Shown here: positions 43,760-52,019 of the stretch, piece by piece
Layout of the letters: every line of letters starts with the position of its first letter
Position numbering within the stretch: the first letter of the stretch is position 1
Translations under genes and position numbers: made by a program
The notes under the pieces: generated by a model
Databases searched by the model: none
What the model was told of the DNA's origin: nothing
What the model saw: only the letters and a program-made list of their open reading frames with translations
Assembly: GCA_002483265.1 (NCBI GenBank)
Contig: DLHO01000021.1
Location: 21,781 to 85,780, forward strand
Source: Flavobacteriales bacterium UBA7666
GTDB lineage: Bacteria; Bacteroidota; Bacteroidia; Flavobacteriales_D; Crocinitomicaceae
Reading direction: 5' to 3'
DNA length: 64,000 nucleotides

Positions 43760-45069
43760 GCCTGACTCTCAAATAAATTGTCAATCTCTCCCTTTCTCAT
43801 TAATTCATATCGGTTTTTCAATAAATTAATGATAATCATTATTCCTAGCAAGGGAAGTACAATGATTAAGGTGTTCCATACCTCCGTACTACCATAATGT
43901 GCTTGAAGAAACAAGTTCTTGTCAGTAGTCGTGGAAGAATAAACAACTGCTTTTATATGGTATCTTCCACCGGGAACCGAAGAAACTCCAACCGTTCCCA
44001 TATTACTTCCTTCAGCCCAGGAATATCCGTTGTCAACACCTGAGTAATATTCTGAAACGACTCCAAATTCCCTTTCTTCTCCACTTGCTTCATTAACTAA
44101 AGTCAAAGCTGTTTCGATCCATTCATTACTCAAACTTGCTGTAGTGGTGAATTCCAGGTAATTATTAGTGGAGTTACTATCAATATAGAAACTTTTACTG
44201 ATAAAATCCGGTGAAGGAGAAACAATGCCGGAAACAGGAATGTTTTCCTGAAAAATCGGTCTGTGTGATTTGATTGCAGAGAACAAGATGGAAGTAAGGA
44301 TAACTAAACCAATTAAAGCCAAGCAAACCTTGTTGAAAGTACGAACGCTGATTCCGCCCAAAACAGGTTGTGCAATTCCGATTCCTTCTTTTTCCTGAGA
44401 TTCGATCCGGTAATCATTGAACATAGCAGAAATCTGCTTTCGGGTCATGTGTCTCCCTGAAAACGTATCTATTCTTCCTCCTTTGGCATGTTTTTCAATG
44501 GAGATAATATATGGCGGTGAAATGTAATCGGAACATTTGATGTTCTTGACATCGATTACATCATAGTGAAATTCACCAATGCAATATTTGGAAACGTAAT
44601 TATAACCTTGCAAAAAATCATAGTCACGATCTTGAAATTTGAAAACAGTCTCAATATTGGAAAGGATCTCCTGTGCGGGAATGGTGTGATCTTCTCTTAG
44701 CCAGGTGTAATTTCCGTAAGAACAATTCAGAAAGGAAATTTCTCCTGTTTCACTCAGAAGCAGGATTTCATCCCATTTATCTGCGTGGCGGTAAGCAACA
44801 TGTTTATGAGCCTGGCCTATGACCGTATATTTAACGCCTTCAAATGTTCCAACAGTTCCGATTTTGAAATACTTCAGAAAAACGGCATTTTTATTTGGAA
44901 TCTTGAGATACTTGTCAAAATATAAGCGATCGTGAATTTTCCCGCAGTTCGGACAGGCGAAAGTCTGAAGTTTGTGTTGGATGTGTAATTTGGTGACAGT
45001 TTGACATCCTGTACACTTAAAAGCCGTTCCAAGCTCATTAACTGTTATACAAGAATCAAAATTCGTCAT
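43756..45069 (-). CDS. DUF4178-family membrane protein, first gene of the operon
   Basis: 437 residues. An N-terminal zinc ribbon (Cys19-x2-Cys22 and Cys39-x2-Cys42; FKCTGC, FACPNC) is followed by the DUF4178 pattern (KIGTVGTFEGVKYTVIGQAHK, WDEILLLSETGEISFLNCSYGNYTWL). Transmembrane helices near 247-266 and 405-425 flank a ~140-residue beta-rich extracytoplasmic part. DUF4178 is known as a partner of DUF350, SpeE-like and PspA-like genes in envelope stress contexts. Here it starts a six-gene minus-strand operon. Confidence 0.85.
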   Translation of the reverse strand: MTNFDSCITVNELGTAFKCTGCQTVTKLHIQHKLQTFACPNCGKIHDRLYFDKYLKIPNKNAVFLKYFKIGTVGTFEGVKYTVIGQAHKHVAYRHADKWDEILLLSETGEISFLNCSYGNYTWLREDHTIPAQEILSNIETVFKFQDRDYDFLQGYNYVSKYCIGEFHYDVIDVKNIKCSDYISPPYIISIEKHAKGGRIDTFSGRHMTRKQISAMFNDYRIESQEKEGIGIAQPVLGGISVRTFNKVCLALIGLVILTSILFSAIKSHRPIFQENIPVSGIVSPSPDFISKSFYIDSNSTNNYLEFTTTASLSNEWIETALTLVNEASGEEREFGVVSEYYSGVDNGYSWAEGSNMGTVGVSSVPGGRYHIKAVVYSSTTTDKNLFLQAHYGSTEVWNTLIIVLPLLGIMIIINLLKNRYELMRKGEIDNLFESQA

Positions 45070-45094
45070 GCGGGTAAGTTGATAATAATCGATG

Positions 45095-45124
45095 CAAATA
45101 TCATGAAATATTCCAAAAATGCAA
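45095..45124 (-). promoter_or_regulatory. Candidate promoter of the DUF4178 operon
   Basis: On the minus strand, TTG (45124-45122), 19 nt, then GATATTTG (45102-45095), one mismatch from TAnnTTTG. It ends 25 nt before the start codon at 45069. Confidence 0.4.
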
Positions 45125-45254
45125 TAGGGAATCTATACGGAAGAGCAAGTGTGGGAATTTTCCATTTCGCGAACCAAATTCATAATTCGACCTTCTGGTT
45201 AATCTTTGCTTTTAATGTTTATTAAGGAATCATTTTACGTATTTACATCCGTGT

Positions 45255-45333
45255 TCCTCTGTGTCCCTCCTCAGATTATAACTTTTATCAAAGTTATCTT
45301 CGTCTTCAATCGCTACCGCGCTTTCTTGTGGGA
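45255..45333 (+). repeat. 79-bp perfect dispersed repeat, copy 2
   Basis: Identical over 79 nt to 19996-20074. The flanking bases then diverge (GGGAAATAAA against GGGAGATAAA). Confidence 0.85.
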
Positions 45334-45450
45334 GATAAATAATACGAGTTGACTCACAATTCGGCATTCGGCATTCGTAATTAATTATCCCGAATTACTG
45401 CCGCACTAACGTTTGTTGCAATTCAAACTTCAAAAGCTTGCGCTTTTTCT

Positions 45451-45458
45451 TATTTTTG
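45451..45458 (+). promoter_or_regulatory. -7 box (TATTTTTG) for ligA
   Basis: Perfect TAnnTTTG 18 nt before the ligA ATG at 45477; this also supports that start over an upstream in-frame start at 45438. Confidence 0.5.
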
Positions 45459-45476
45459 ATCACCCAAATTTTCGGT

Positions 45477-47492
45477 ATGGATCAAGTTGAAGCAAAAAGA
45501 AGAATAGAACAATTAAGTCAAGAATTATCACAGCATAATCACAACTATTATGTGGATAGTAACCCGACTATTTCTGACTATGAATTTGATTTGCTGTTGA
45601 AAGAACTTCAGGATTTGGAGGTTGAATTTCCTGAATTTGCTTCAGAATTGAGTCCTACTAAACGTGTTGGTGGTGACATTACCAAGAAATTTGAAAGTGT
45701 GACACATAAATTCCCGATGCTTTCTTTGTCGAATTCATATTCGGAAGAAGAAATCATTGATTGGGAACAGCGTTTGAAAAAACTGGCAACCGGATCCATT
45801 GAGTATATATGTGAATTAAAGTACGATGGTGTAGCCATTGGAATTCGCTACGTAAACGGGAAATTTGCACGTGCAGTGACTCGCGGCGACGGAACTAAAG
45901 GAGAAGATATTTCGGCAAACGTAAAGACCATTCGAACCATTCCATTGACACTCAAAGGAGATTATCCGGATGATTTCGAGATTCGTGGTGAGATCTTTTT
46001 TCCTAGAGCAAACTTCGATGCCATGAACAAACAACGCGAAGAATTGGGAGAGCCAGTTTTCGCAAATCCCAGAAATTCAGCTTCGGGCACATTGAAATCA
46101 CAGGATTCTAAAGTAGTTGCTGAGCGAGGATTGGACTGTTACTTATATGGAGTTTACGGAGATGATCTGTTCATGGAATCTCACTTGGAAAGTATTCAAA
46201 AAGCACAGGAATGGGGATTCAAAACTCCGCAGGAGAAAAACAAATACATCGCTAAGATTTCAAATATTGAAGGGATCATGGAATTCATTCATTATTGGGA
46301 TAAAGAACGTTACAATCTACCTTTTGATATCGACGGAATTGTGATCAAGGTGAATAATTACGATCAGCAGGCCGATTTAGGATTCACTGCAAAATCACCA
46401 CGCTGGGCAATTGCTTATAAATTTAAGGCTGAACGTGTTTCTACCACTTTGGAAGAAGTCACCTATCAGGTTGGAAGAACTGGAGCAATTACTCCGGTTG
46501 CGAACTTGAAACCGGTTCTTTTGGGTGGAACAGTTGTGAAGAGAGCTTCATTGCACAATGCAGATCAGATAGAAAAGCTGGATTTGTATTTGGGTGACGC
46601 GGTTTTTGTAGAAAAAGGAGGTGAAATTATTCCCAAAATTGTAGGTGTAAATACCGAATTCCGAGAATCCACAGCTGAAAAAGTAATCTTCATTGAACAT
46701 TGTCCGGAATGTGGTTCTGAATTGCATCGCAGAGAAGGAGAAGCTCAGCATTATTGCCTGAACGATTTGGTTTGTCCACCACAGGTGAAAGGTCGCATGG
46801 AACATTTTATCTCCAGAAAAGCCATGAACATCGACGGTCTTGGCGCTGAAACCATTGATTTGTTATATAAGAAAGGATTAGCAACCAGTGTGGCAGATCT
46901 CTATGATTTGACTTTTGATCAGGTGGTAAATTTGGACCGGATGGCAGATAAATCCGCAAACAACTTGATTATCGGGATCAAAAACTCGAAAGAGGTTCCG
47001 TTTGAGCGCGTATTGTTTGCCTTGGGAATTCGTTTTGTAGGAGAAACGGTAGCCAAAAAGTTAGCTGCTGCATTAAAGAATATTGATGCTATTGCAAAAG
47101 CAACTTACGAGGAGCTCATTGCAGTAGATGAAATTGGAGAGAAGATTGCTGTCGCAGTACAGCATTTCTTTCAGGATCCGCGTGCGCTTCAAACCATTGA
47201 ACGATTGAAAGCAGCTGGCATTCAGTTTGAAATAGAAGAAGTGGCTTTGGATTCGAATGATCTGGAAGGAAAAACGTTCGTTGTTTCAGGAGTCTTCGCT
47301 AAATTCAGCAGAGACGAAATAAAGGATCTGATCGAAAAGAACGGAGGAAAAAATGTGGGATCCATTTCAGCGAAAACCAGTTATGTTCTGGCGGGTGAAA
47401 ATATGGGGCCTGCAAAACTAGAGAAAGCAAGTTCGTTGGGAATTCCAATCATTTCAGAAGACGATTTCCTGAGGATGATTTCATCTAATTAG
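45477..47492 (+). CDS. ligA: NAD-dependent DNA ligase LigA
   Basis: 671 residues, the normal length. It seals nicks in replication and repair. The adenylation motif ELKYDGVA carries Lys115. ISDYEFDLLLKELQ (Ia domain), RNSASGTLKSQD, OB-fold QVGRTGAITPVANL, a four-Cys zinc finger (CPECGSELHRRE, HYCLNDLVCP), helix-hairpin-helix repeats and a C-terminal BRCT domain (KTFVVSGVFAKFSRDEI) are all present. It overlaps the convergent small gene by 12 nt. Confidence 0.97.
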   Translation: MDQVEAKRRIEQLSQELSQHNHNYYVDSNPTISDYEFDLLLKELQDLEVEFPEFASELSPTKRVGGDITKKFESVTHKFPMLSLSNSYSEEEIIDWEQRLKKLATGSIEYICELKYDGVAIGIRYVNGKFARAVTRGDGTKGEDISANVKTIRTIPLTLKGDYPDDFEIRGEIFFPRANFDAMNKQREELGEPVFANPRNSASGTLKSQDSKVVAERGLDCYLYGVYGDDLFMESHLESIQKAQEWGFKTPQEKNKYIAKISNIEGIMEFIHYWDKERYNLPFDIDGIVIKVNNYDQQADLGFTAKSPRWAIAYKFKAERVSTTLEEVTYQVGRTGAITPVANLKPVLLGGTVVKRASLHNADQIEKLDLYLGDAVFVEKGGEIIPKIVGVNTEFRESTAEKVIFIEHCPECGSELHRREGEAQHYCLNDLVCPPQVKGRMEHFISRKAMNIDGLGAETIDLLYKKGLATSVADLYDLTFDQVVNLDRMADKSANNLIIGIKNSKEVPFERVLFALGIRFVGETVAKKLAAALKNIDAIAKATYEELIAVDEIGEKIAVAVQHFFQDPRALQTIERLKAAGIQFEIEEVALDSNDLEGKTFVVSGVFAKFSRDEIKDLIEKNGGKNVGSISAKTSYVLAGENMGPAKLEKASSLGIPIISEDDFLRMISSN

Positions 47493-47813
47493 GAATTGGG
47501 AAATCAATTCCAGCAATTCAATTGGCAACTGCTCTGGCTCTCTACGATTCATTAATGCGTCGTTGAAACTTACATTGTCTGCGTTCCAAATCAATGTTCC
47601 TTCGGCAAACTGACGTATTTGCTCTCCCTCTGATTGATCCATGGATTGAAACGTCAGCTGGGATATCTGTCCGGAACTTTTATCGATGTGAAGCCATTTG
47701 TAAACCAGGCTTTTATCTTCAGATTGAATATCTGTTCGTTTAATTTCGGTAATGATCTGAAATTCATCTTCGAAATAAAATAGCACTTTAACCGGGAATG
47801 GATTTGTTGTCAT
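47481..47813 (-). CDS. Small protein of unknown function, convergent with ligA
   Basis: 110 residues, acidic, with a beta-rich N-terminal part (FPVKVLFYFEDEFQIITEIKR) and no signal peptide or membrane segment. The reading frame overlaps the ligA 3' end by 12 nt. Codon use looks normal for the window and the frame has a plausible ATG. No family was recognised. Confidence 0.6.
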   Translation of the reverse strand: MTTNPFPVKVLFYFEDEFQIITEIKRTDIQSEDKSLVYKWLHIDKSSGQISQLTFQSMDQSEGEQIRQFAEGTLIWNADNVSFNDALMNRREPEQLPIELLELISQFLIR

Positions 47814-48046
47814 ACTACAAAATTAACCGAACGAATTGAAAATTAAGAAATGAAAAGATTAAGATCCAATTTGTCAATTTTACATTCTCCATTTTCAATT
47901 CCCTTTAAACGTATTTCAAGCGTGGATTACCCGACTATTACCCGACTATAAAGCGTCTTTTGTATGTATTCTTAACATTTTTAAAGAAGACTTTTCTATT
48001 TCCTTCTCAATTGTCCATTTTAAATTATCAATTCCCCAAAAATCCG

Positions 48047-48054
48047 TAATTTTG
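48047..48054 (+). promoter_or_regulatory. -7 box (TAATTTTG) for dapA
   Basis: Perfect TAnnTTTG 33 nt before the dapA ATG. No TTG at the proper -33 distance. Confidence 0.45.
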
Positions 48055-48087
48055 ATCTGACTTTTTACTGTTTAAAAATAAATTAAA

Positions 48088-48963
48088 ATGAATCTATTTA
48101 AAGGAGCCGGAGTTGCATTGGTAACACCATTCAATGCAGATATGTCTATTGATTTTCCGGCGTTGCGCAGATTGGTACAAGAACAAATTTCTGGTGGTAC
48201 TAATTACTTGGTGGTTCAGGGAACTACCGGCGAATCTCCAACTTTAAACAGCGAAGAAAAGAAGCAGGTTCTGGAAACAGTTTTAGAAGTAAATAACGGA
48301 ACATTACCGATCGTTTACGGAGTAGGTGGAAATAACACCATGGCTGTTGCAGAAGCATTTAAGAATATCCCAAAAGGAGTGGATGGAATTCTTTCCGTTG
48401 CGCCCTATTACAATAAACCTACTCAGGCTGGTTATGTTGCTCATTACAAAGCCCTGGCTTCAGCAACAGATTTACCCATTATTTTATACAATGTTCCGGG
48501 TAGAACAGGATCAAACGTTCTTGCGGAAACAACTCTGGAATTGGCAGAGATCAAAAACATTGTAGCAATGAAAGAAGCTTCCGGTAGTATGGAACAGATA
48601 ATGGAGATCATTCGTTGCAGACCGGAAGGGTTTTTGGTTCTTTCTGGTGATGATGCGATTACTTTACCTTTAATCGCTGCCGGTGCTGATGGTGTAATTT
48701 CGGTTGTAGCAAATTCCTTCCCTGCACAATTCAGCCAAATGGTTACAAGTGCTTTGAATGGCGATTTTGTAACAGCACGGAAAATCCATTACGATTTACT
48801 TCCGGTTACGAAACTTCTTTTTGCTGAAGGGAACCCGGGTGGAGTGAAAGTCGCTTTGGAAGAATTGGGATGGATGAAGCCATTTATGCGTCTTCCATTG
48901 GTTCAGGTTTCAGATGGGTTGAAAGCAAAAATTGTTGCAGAAACAAAAAAACTGACTAAATAA
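48088..48963 (+). CDS. dapA: 4-hydroxy-tetrahydrodipicolinate synthase DapA
   Basis: 291 residues, a TIM-barrel class I aldolase condensing pyruvate with aspartate semialdehyde in lysine/diaminopimelate synthesis. GTTGESPTL (Thr46, Thr47), Tyr134 in ILYNVPGRT and the Schiff-base Lys162 in IVAMKEASG are all present. A lipoprotein gene follows 45 nt later. Confidence 0.96.
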   Translation: MNLFKGAGVALVTPFNADMSIDFPALRRLVQEQISGGTNYLVVQGTTGESPTLNSEEKKQVLETVLEVNNGTLPIVYGVGGNNTMAVAEAFKNIPKGVDGILSVAPYYNKPTQAGYVAHYKALASATDLPIILYNVPGRTGSNVLAETTLELAEIKNIVAMKEASGSMEQIMEIIRCRPEGFLVLSGDDAITLPLIAAGADGVISVVANSFPAQFSQMVTSALNGDFVTARKIHYDLLPVTKLLFAEGNPGGVKVALEELGWMKPFMRLPLVQVSDGLKAKIVAETKKLTK

Positions 48964-49008
48964 TCACGCGATTGATTGAAAATTAATAGATTCGCATTAA
49001 ATTACTTG

Positions 49009-49875
49009 ATGATGAAAAACAAACTAATCTTAGGTGGCATCTTGTTAATGTTTGCTTATGCTTGTGGTTCCGGAGAGGAAAAACAAGAGGTAGCAACGGT
49101 TGAAGAACAAGAAACTGTAGATGCTGCTAATGTAAACTACAATATTCCATCACCATCTGAGCAGTTTGCTTTGATCTCTAAGATGGACGCAATAAAGAAT
49201 ACAAAAATCTTGCATGACCCGGCGTTGGCAGATAAGTATTCAAGCTCTTCTCAAAAAGCATTGAACTTCGGTGTTTATACAGCAGATGTTGCTTATTTAA
49301 CTTCATTTAATGAGACGAACAAGTACTTGAGCTACTTCGGTAAATTGGAAAAATTAGGTTCTGATATCGGTGTTGCACAGGTTTTTGGAAATGAGTTGGG
49401 TGAGTTGGCAAAAAAATGGGACGGAAACGCAGATTCATTATTCAAATTGAGTGATGATGTGTATAACCGCACATTTCAGCGCTTAATTGAAATCGATAAA
49501 GGAGACGAGTTATCCCTGATGCTTGTTGGTGGATGGATTGAATCAATGCACCTAATGATTGGAAGTTCCAAAGGCTTTGGTAAATCACCAAAATTGGATC
49601 AGGCTTTAGCAGATCAGAAATTGGTTGCTGAGAACTTATTAGAGTTTTTAGTAAGCTATCAGGATAATGAATCAGTTAAAGAATATTCAGCTTCAATCGA
49701 AGAAATACTAAAAGTATACGAGCAATTGGATTGTAACTCAGGAGAAACTGAGGTACAGAACTCAAACGGGAAATTAACTTTTTCCGGTGGAGATAGCTGC
49801 AAGATGACTCAGAAATGTTTTGATAACCTGGCGAAAAAAATCACAGAAATACGTACTAAAATTATAACTGCTTAA
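49009..49875 (+). CDS. Lipoprotein of unknown function
   Basis: 288 residues from ATG 49009 (or the next codon). Lipobox LLMFAYAC, then a Glu/Thr-rich spacer. The body is helical (NFGVYTADVAYLTSFNETNKYLSYFGKLEKLG) and resembles conserved Bacteroidota lipoproteins without known role. Cys residues near the C-terminus (DCNSG, DSCKMTQKCFD) may pair. The following small secreted protein starts 10 nt later, so they form one unit ending at a perfect palindromic terminator. Confidence 0.75.
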   Translation: MMKNKLILGGILLMFAYACGSGEEKQEVATVEEQETVDAANVNYNIPSPSEQFALISKMDAIKNTKILHDPALADKYSSSSQKALNFGVYTADVAYLTSFNETNKYLSYFGKLEKLGSDIGVAQVFGNELGELAKKWDGNADSLFKLSDDVYNRTFQRLIEIDKGDELSLMLVGGWIESMHLMIGSSKGFGKSPKLDQALADQKLVAENLLEFLVSYQDNESVKEYSASIEEILKVYEQLDCNSGETEVQNSNGKLTFSGGDSCKMTQKCFDNLAKKITEIRTKIITA

Positions 49876-49885
49876 CTTCTTGGAT

Positions 49886-50356
49886 ATGAAATTTATTTTA
49901 ACGTTAGCCCTATCATTTGGTTTTGTATTTGCTTTTGCCCAATGTCCTCCAGCAGAGGCATTCATGAAAAAGAAAAAGACCAAGGACGCATATAGTTTAA
50001 ATTCTCAATCGCGTTCAGGATCAGTTGCAGCCGATGAGTCATATGAAATGTCATTCATTGCACATCCAGGACTTGACTATCGTTTGACAACGGTACTAGG
50101 TGAAGGAAGTGTCGGTACATTGAATTACGAGATCTATGAATTAGTTGTAGAGAAAAAAACAGAAGGAGAAAAAGAAACTTTTAAGAGAATAAAAAAAGTA
50201 TTGGCTTCATCCGGAAATGCAGAAGCTTTAGAGTTTACATCAGACAAATCACGTAAAATTTTCATCAACGTATCGATTACAGGCGGTGATAAAAAGAAAT
50301 TAGCTTGTGTTGGTGTTTTAATTGAAACAAAACGCTCTGAGAAGACAGGATTTTAA
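49886..50356 (+). CDS. Small secreted protein, partner of the preceding lipoprotein
   Basis: 156 residues from ATG 49886. Signal peptide MKFILTLALSFGFVFAFAQ. The mature part is beta-rich: SGSVAADESYEMSFIAHPGLDYRLTTVLGEG and SGNAEALEFTSDKSRKIFINVSITGG suggest a beta-sandwich. No family was recognised. It lies 10 nt after the lipoprotein gene. Confidence 0.7.
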   Translation: MKFILTLALSFGFVFAFAQCPPAEAFMKKKKTKDAYSLNSQSRSGSVAADESYEMSFIAHPGLDYRLTTVLGEGSVGTLNYEIYELVVEKKTEGEKETFKRIKKVLASSGNAEALEFTSDKSRKIFINVSITGGDKKKLACVGVLIETKRSEKTGF

Positions 50357-50374
50357 TTCTGTTTCAATCATATT

Positions 50375-50418
50375 AAAAAACAGTAAGGGCGGAAAATTTT
50401 CCGCCCTTACTGTTTTTT
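50375..50418. terminator. 44-bp perfect palindrome, bidirectional terminator
   Basis: AAAAAACAGTAAGGGCGGAAAA followed at once by its exact complement TTTTCCGCCCTTACTGTTTTTT. The A and T runs at the ends would give a T tail in either direction. Confidence 0.9.
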
Positions 50419-50463
50419 TGTCGAACGCTATTCACAATTCATAATGCATAAATTGCGATCACC

Positions 50464-50495
50464 AATTCGTAATTCGTAATTCGTAATTCGTAATT
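50464..50495. repeat. Heptamer tract (AATTCGT)x4
   Basis: Four exact AATTCGT units plus AATT, ending 8 nt before the nrnA-like start codon. Confidence 0.85.
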
Positions 50496-50502
50496 TCACA
50501 AA

Positions 50503-51510
50503 ATGCATCAATCATCACAAAAAATACTCGAGTTTGTTAATCAAGCTCAATCAATCGTTATAACGGCACATAAATCACCGGATGGAGATTCAATCGGAAG
50601 TTCGTTGGCTTTGTATCACATTTTAAAGAAATGGGGAAAAAACGCGCAGGTAGTTCATCCCGATCCAGCACCCGAATTTTTACATTGGGTTGCAGGACAG
50701 GAACAAATCATCGATTTTGAAACAAAGCATGCACAAGCTGCTGCAGCACTTCAATCTGCTGATCTGATCTTTTGTCTGGATTACAATGAGCCATCCCGTG
50801 TGGGAGACCAAATGCAGCCTTTTTTGGTTGAATCGAAGGCAAATAAGGTAATGATCGACCACCATTTGCATCCGGCAGATTTTTGTCAGGTGGTGATTTC
50901 TGAAACGGCTGCTTGCTCCACATGTGAATTGATTTATAAATGGGTGAAAGATATCAATCGCTTAGATGATTTGGATGAAACTTCCGGAGCATGCATTTAT
51001 TTGGGAATCATGACAGATACCGGTTCTTTCCGATATCCTTCCGTAAGTGCGGATACACATGAGATAATTGCAGATCTGATCAGAAGAGGAGTGAAGCACT
51101 TTTTGATTCATGAAGCCGTTTTCGATACCAATACCGTTGATCGGATCAAATTAAGAGGTTTTGCTTTGTCAGAAAAACTCGTTTGTTTAAATGAGATTCA
51201 CGTAGCTTATGCATCGATTTCTGAAGAAGAATTGAAAAAATACAATTATCAAAAAGGAGATACCGAAGGATTAGTTAATCAGATTCTGGGAATTCAGGGA
51301 ATCAAAATGGCAGTATTGTTCGTTGAGAAAGATGGTAAAGTGAAAATTTCTTTCCGTGCAAAAGGAGATTATTATGTCAATGAACTGGCAAAAACTCATT
51401 TTGAGGGCGGCGGACATGCATATGCTTCCGGTGGAATTTCATCAGAAAATCTAGAGAAAACAGTCGAAAAATTTGTAACATTTGTAAAAGATTTCATTCC
51501 TAAAGCATGA
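50503..51510 (+). CDS. nrnA: DHH/DHHA1 phosphoesterase, NrnA-like
   Basis: 335 residues. The DHH motifs are TAHKSPDGDSIGSS (His23, Asp27, Asp29), FCLDYNEPSRVGD and MIDHHLHP, and the DHHA1 domain ends with FEGGGHAYASGGISS. Family members are oligoribonucleases and/or 3'-phosphoadenosine 5'-phosphate phosphatases. It shares an ATGA stop/start overlap with the GldI-like FKBP gene, forming a three-gene coupled unit. Confidence 0.93.
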   Translation: MHQSSQKILEFVNQAQSIVITAHKSPDGDSIGSSLALYHILKKWGKNAQVVHPDPAPEFLHWVAGQEQIIDFETKHAQAAAALQSADLIFCLDYNEPSRVGDQMQPFLVESKANKVMIDHHLHPADFCQVVISETAACSTCELIYKWVKDINRLDDLDETSGACIYLGIMTDTGSFRYPSVSADTHEIIADLIRRGVKHFLIHEAVFDTNTVDRIKLRGFALSEKLVCLNEIHVAYASISEEELKKYNYQKGDTEGLVNQILGIQGIKMAVLFVEKDGKVKISFRAKGDYYVNELAKTHFEGGGHAYASGGISSENLEKTVEKFVTFVKDFIPKA

Positions 51511-52019
51511 TAAAAAAAGAATTTCTTTTCTGTCTGTTGATTTTCTGTTCTTGCACGGAGGAAGAACAACAGCCCAAACCCATTGAGTGGAACATGAAAA
51601 AATCCACTGAAATGAACAAGGAATTGGCTGTTGAAGAAAGTATTAATATTGATCTTTACTTTGCTCAGCACGAGAATTGGGAGGTAAAACAAACCGGAAC
51701 AGGTTTACGCTATGTCATTTTGAAAAAGACAGAAGGTGTAATTCCTCAGGCTGGAATGGATGCAAAAACACAATATAAAATAAGTTTGTTGGACGGAACA
51801 GAAGTGTATAAAACCGCTCCCGATGAGGTAGATATTTTCCGTGTGGATAAAAGTGATATGGAATCAGGTATTCACGAAGGAATCAAATTGATGCGCGTTG
51901 GCGAAAAAGCAAAACTGGTGTTTCCAAGTCATTTGGCGCACGGTTTAGTGGGTGATTTGCAAAAAATCCCGCCACTTTCCCCCTTAGTTGTTGATATTGA
52001 ATTAATTGGATTGGAATGA
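51507..52019 (+). CDS. FKBP-type peptidyl-prolyl isomerase lipoprotein, GldI-like
   Basis: 170 residues. Lipoprotein signal FLFCLLIFCSC, then an FKBP-like domain (GLRYVILKKTEG, MRVGEKAKLVFPSHLAHGLVGDLQKIPPLSPLVVDIELI). Length, lipidation and the neighbouring DHH gene resemble gliding-motility lipoprotein GldI of flavobacteria; the GldI label is inference. It overlaps both neighbours by 4 nt (ATGA). Confidence 0.82.
   Translation: MIKKEFLFCLLIFCSCTEEEQQPKPIEWNMKKSTEMNKELAVEESINIDLYFAQHENWEVKQTGTGLRYVILKKTEGVIPQAGMDAKTQYKISLLDGTEVYKTAPDEVDIFRVDKSDMESGIHEGIKLMRVGEKAKLVFPSHLAHGLVGDLQKIPPLSPLVVDIELIGLE

Larger units (their letters stand above)
45070..45476. other. Intergenic region, 407 bp, with 79-bp repeat copy
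   Basis: Divergent control region of the DUF4178 operon and ligA. It holds a minus-strand promoter candidate, the second 79-bp repeat copy, an ATTCGGCATTCGGCATTCG tract, and the ligA -7 box. No gene is supported. Confidence 0.6.

Noticed and set aside
50464..50495. Possible CRISPR-like array
   Set aside because: Units are only 7 bp without spacers; no cas genes in the window.
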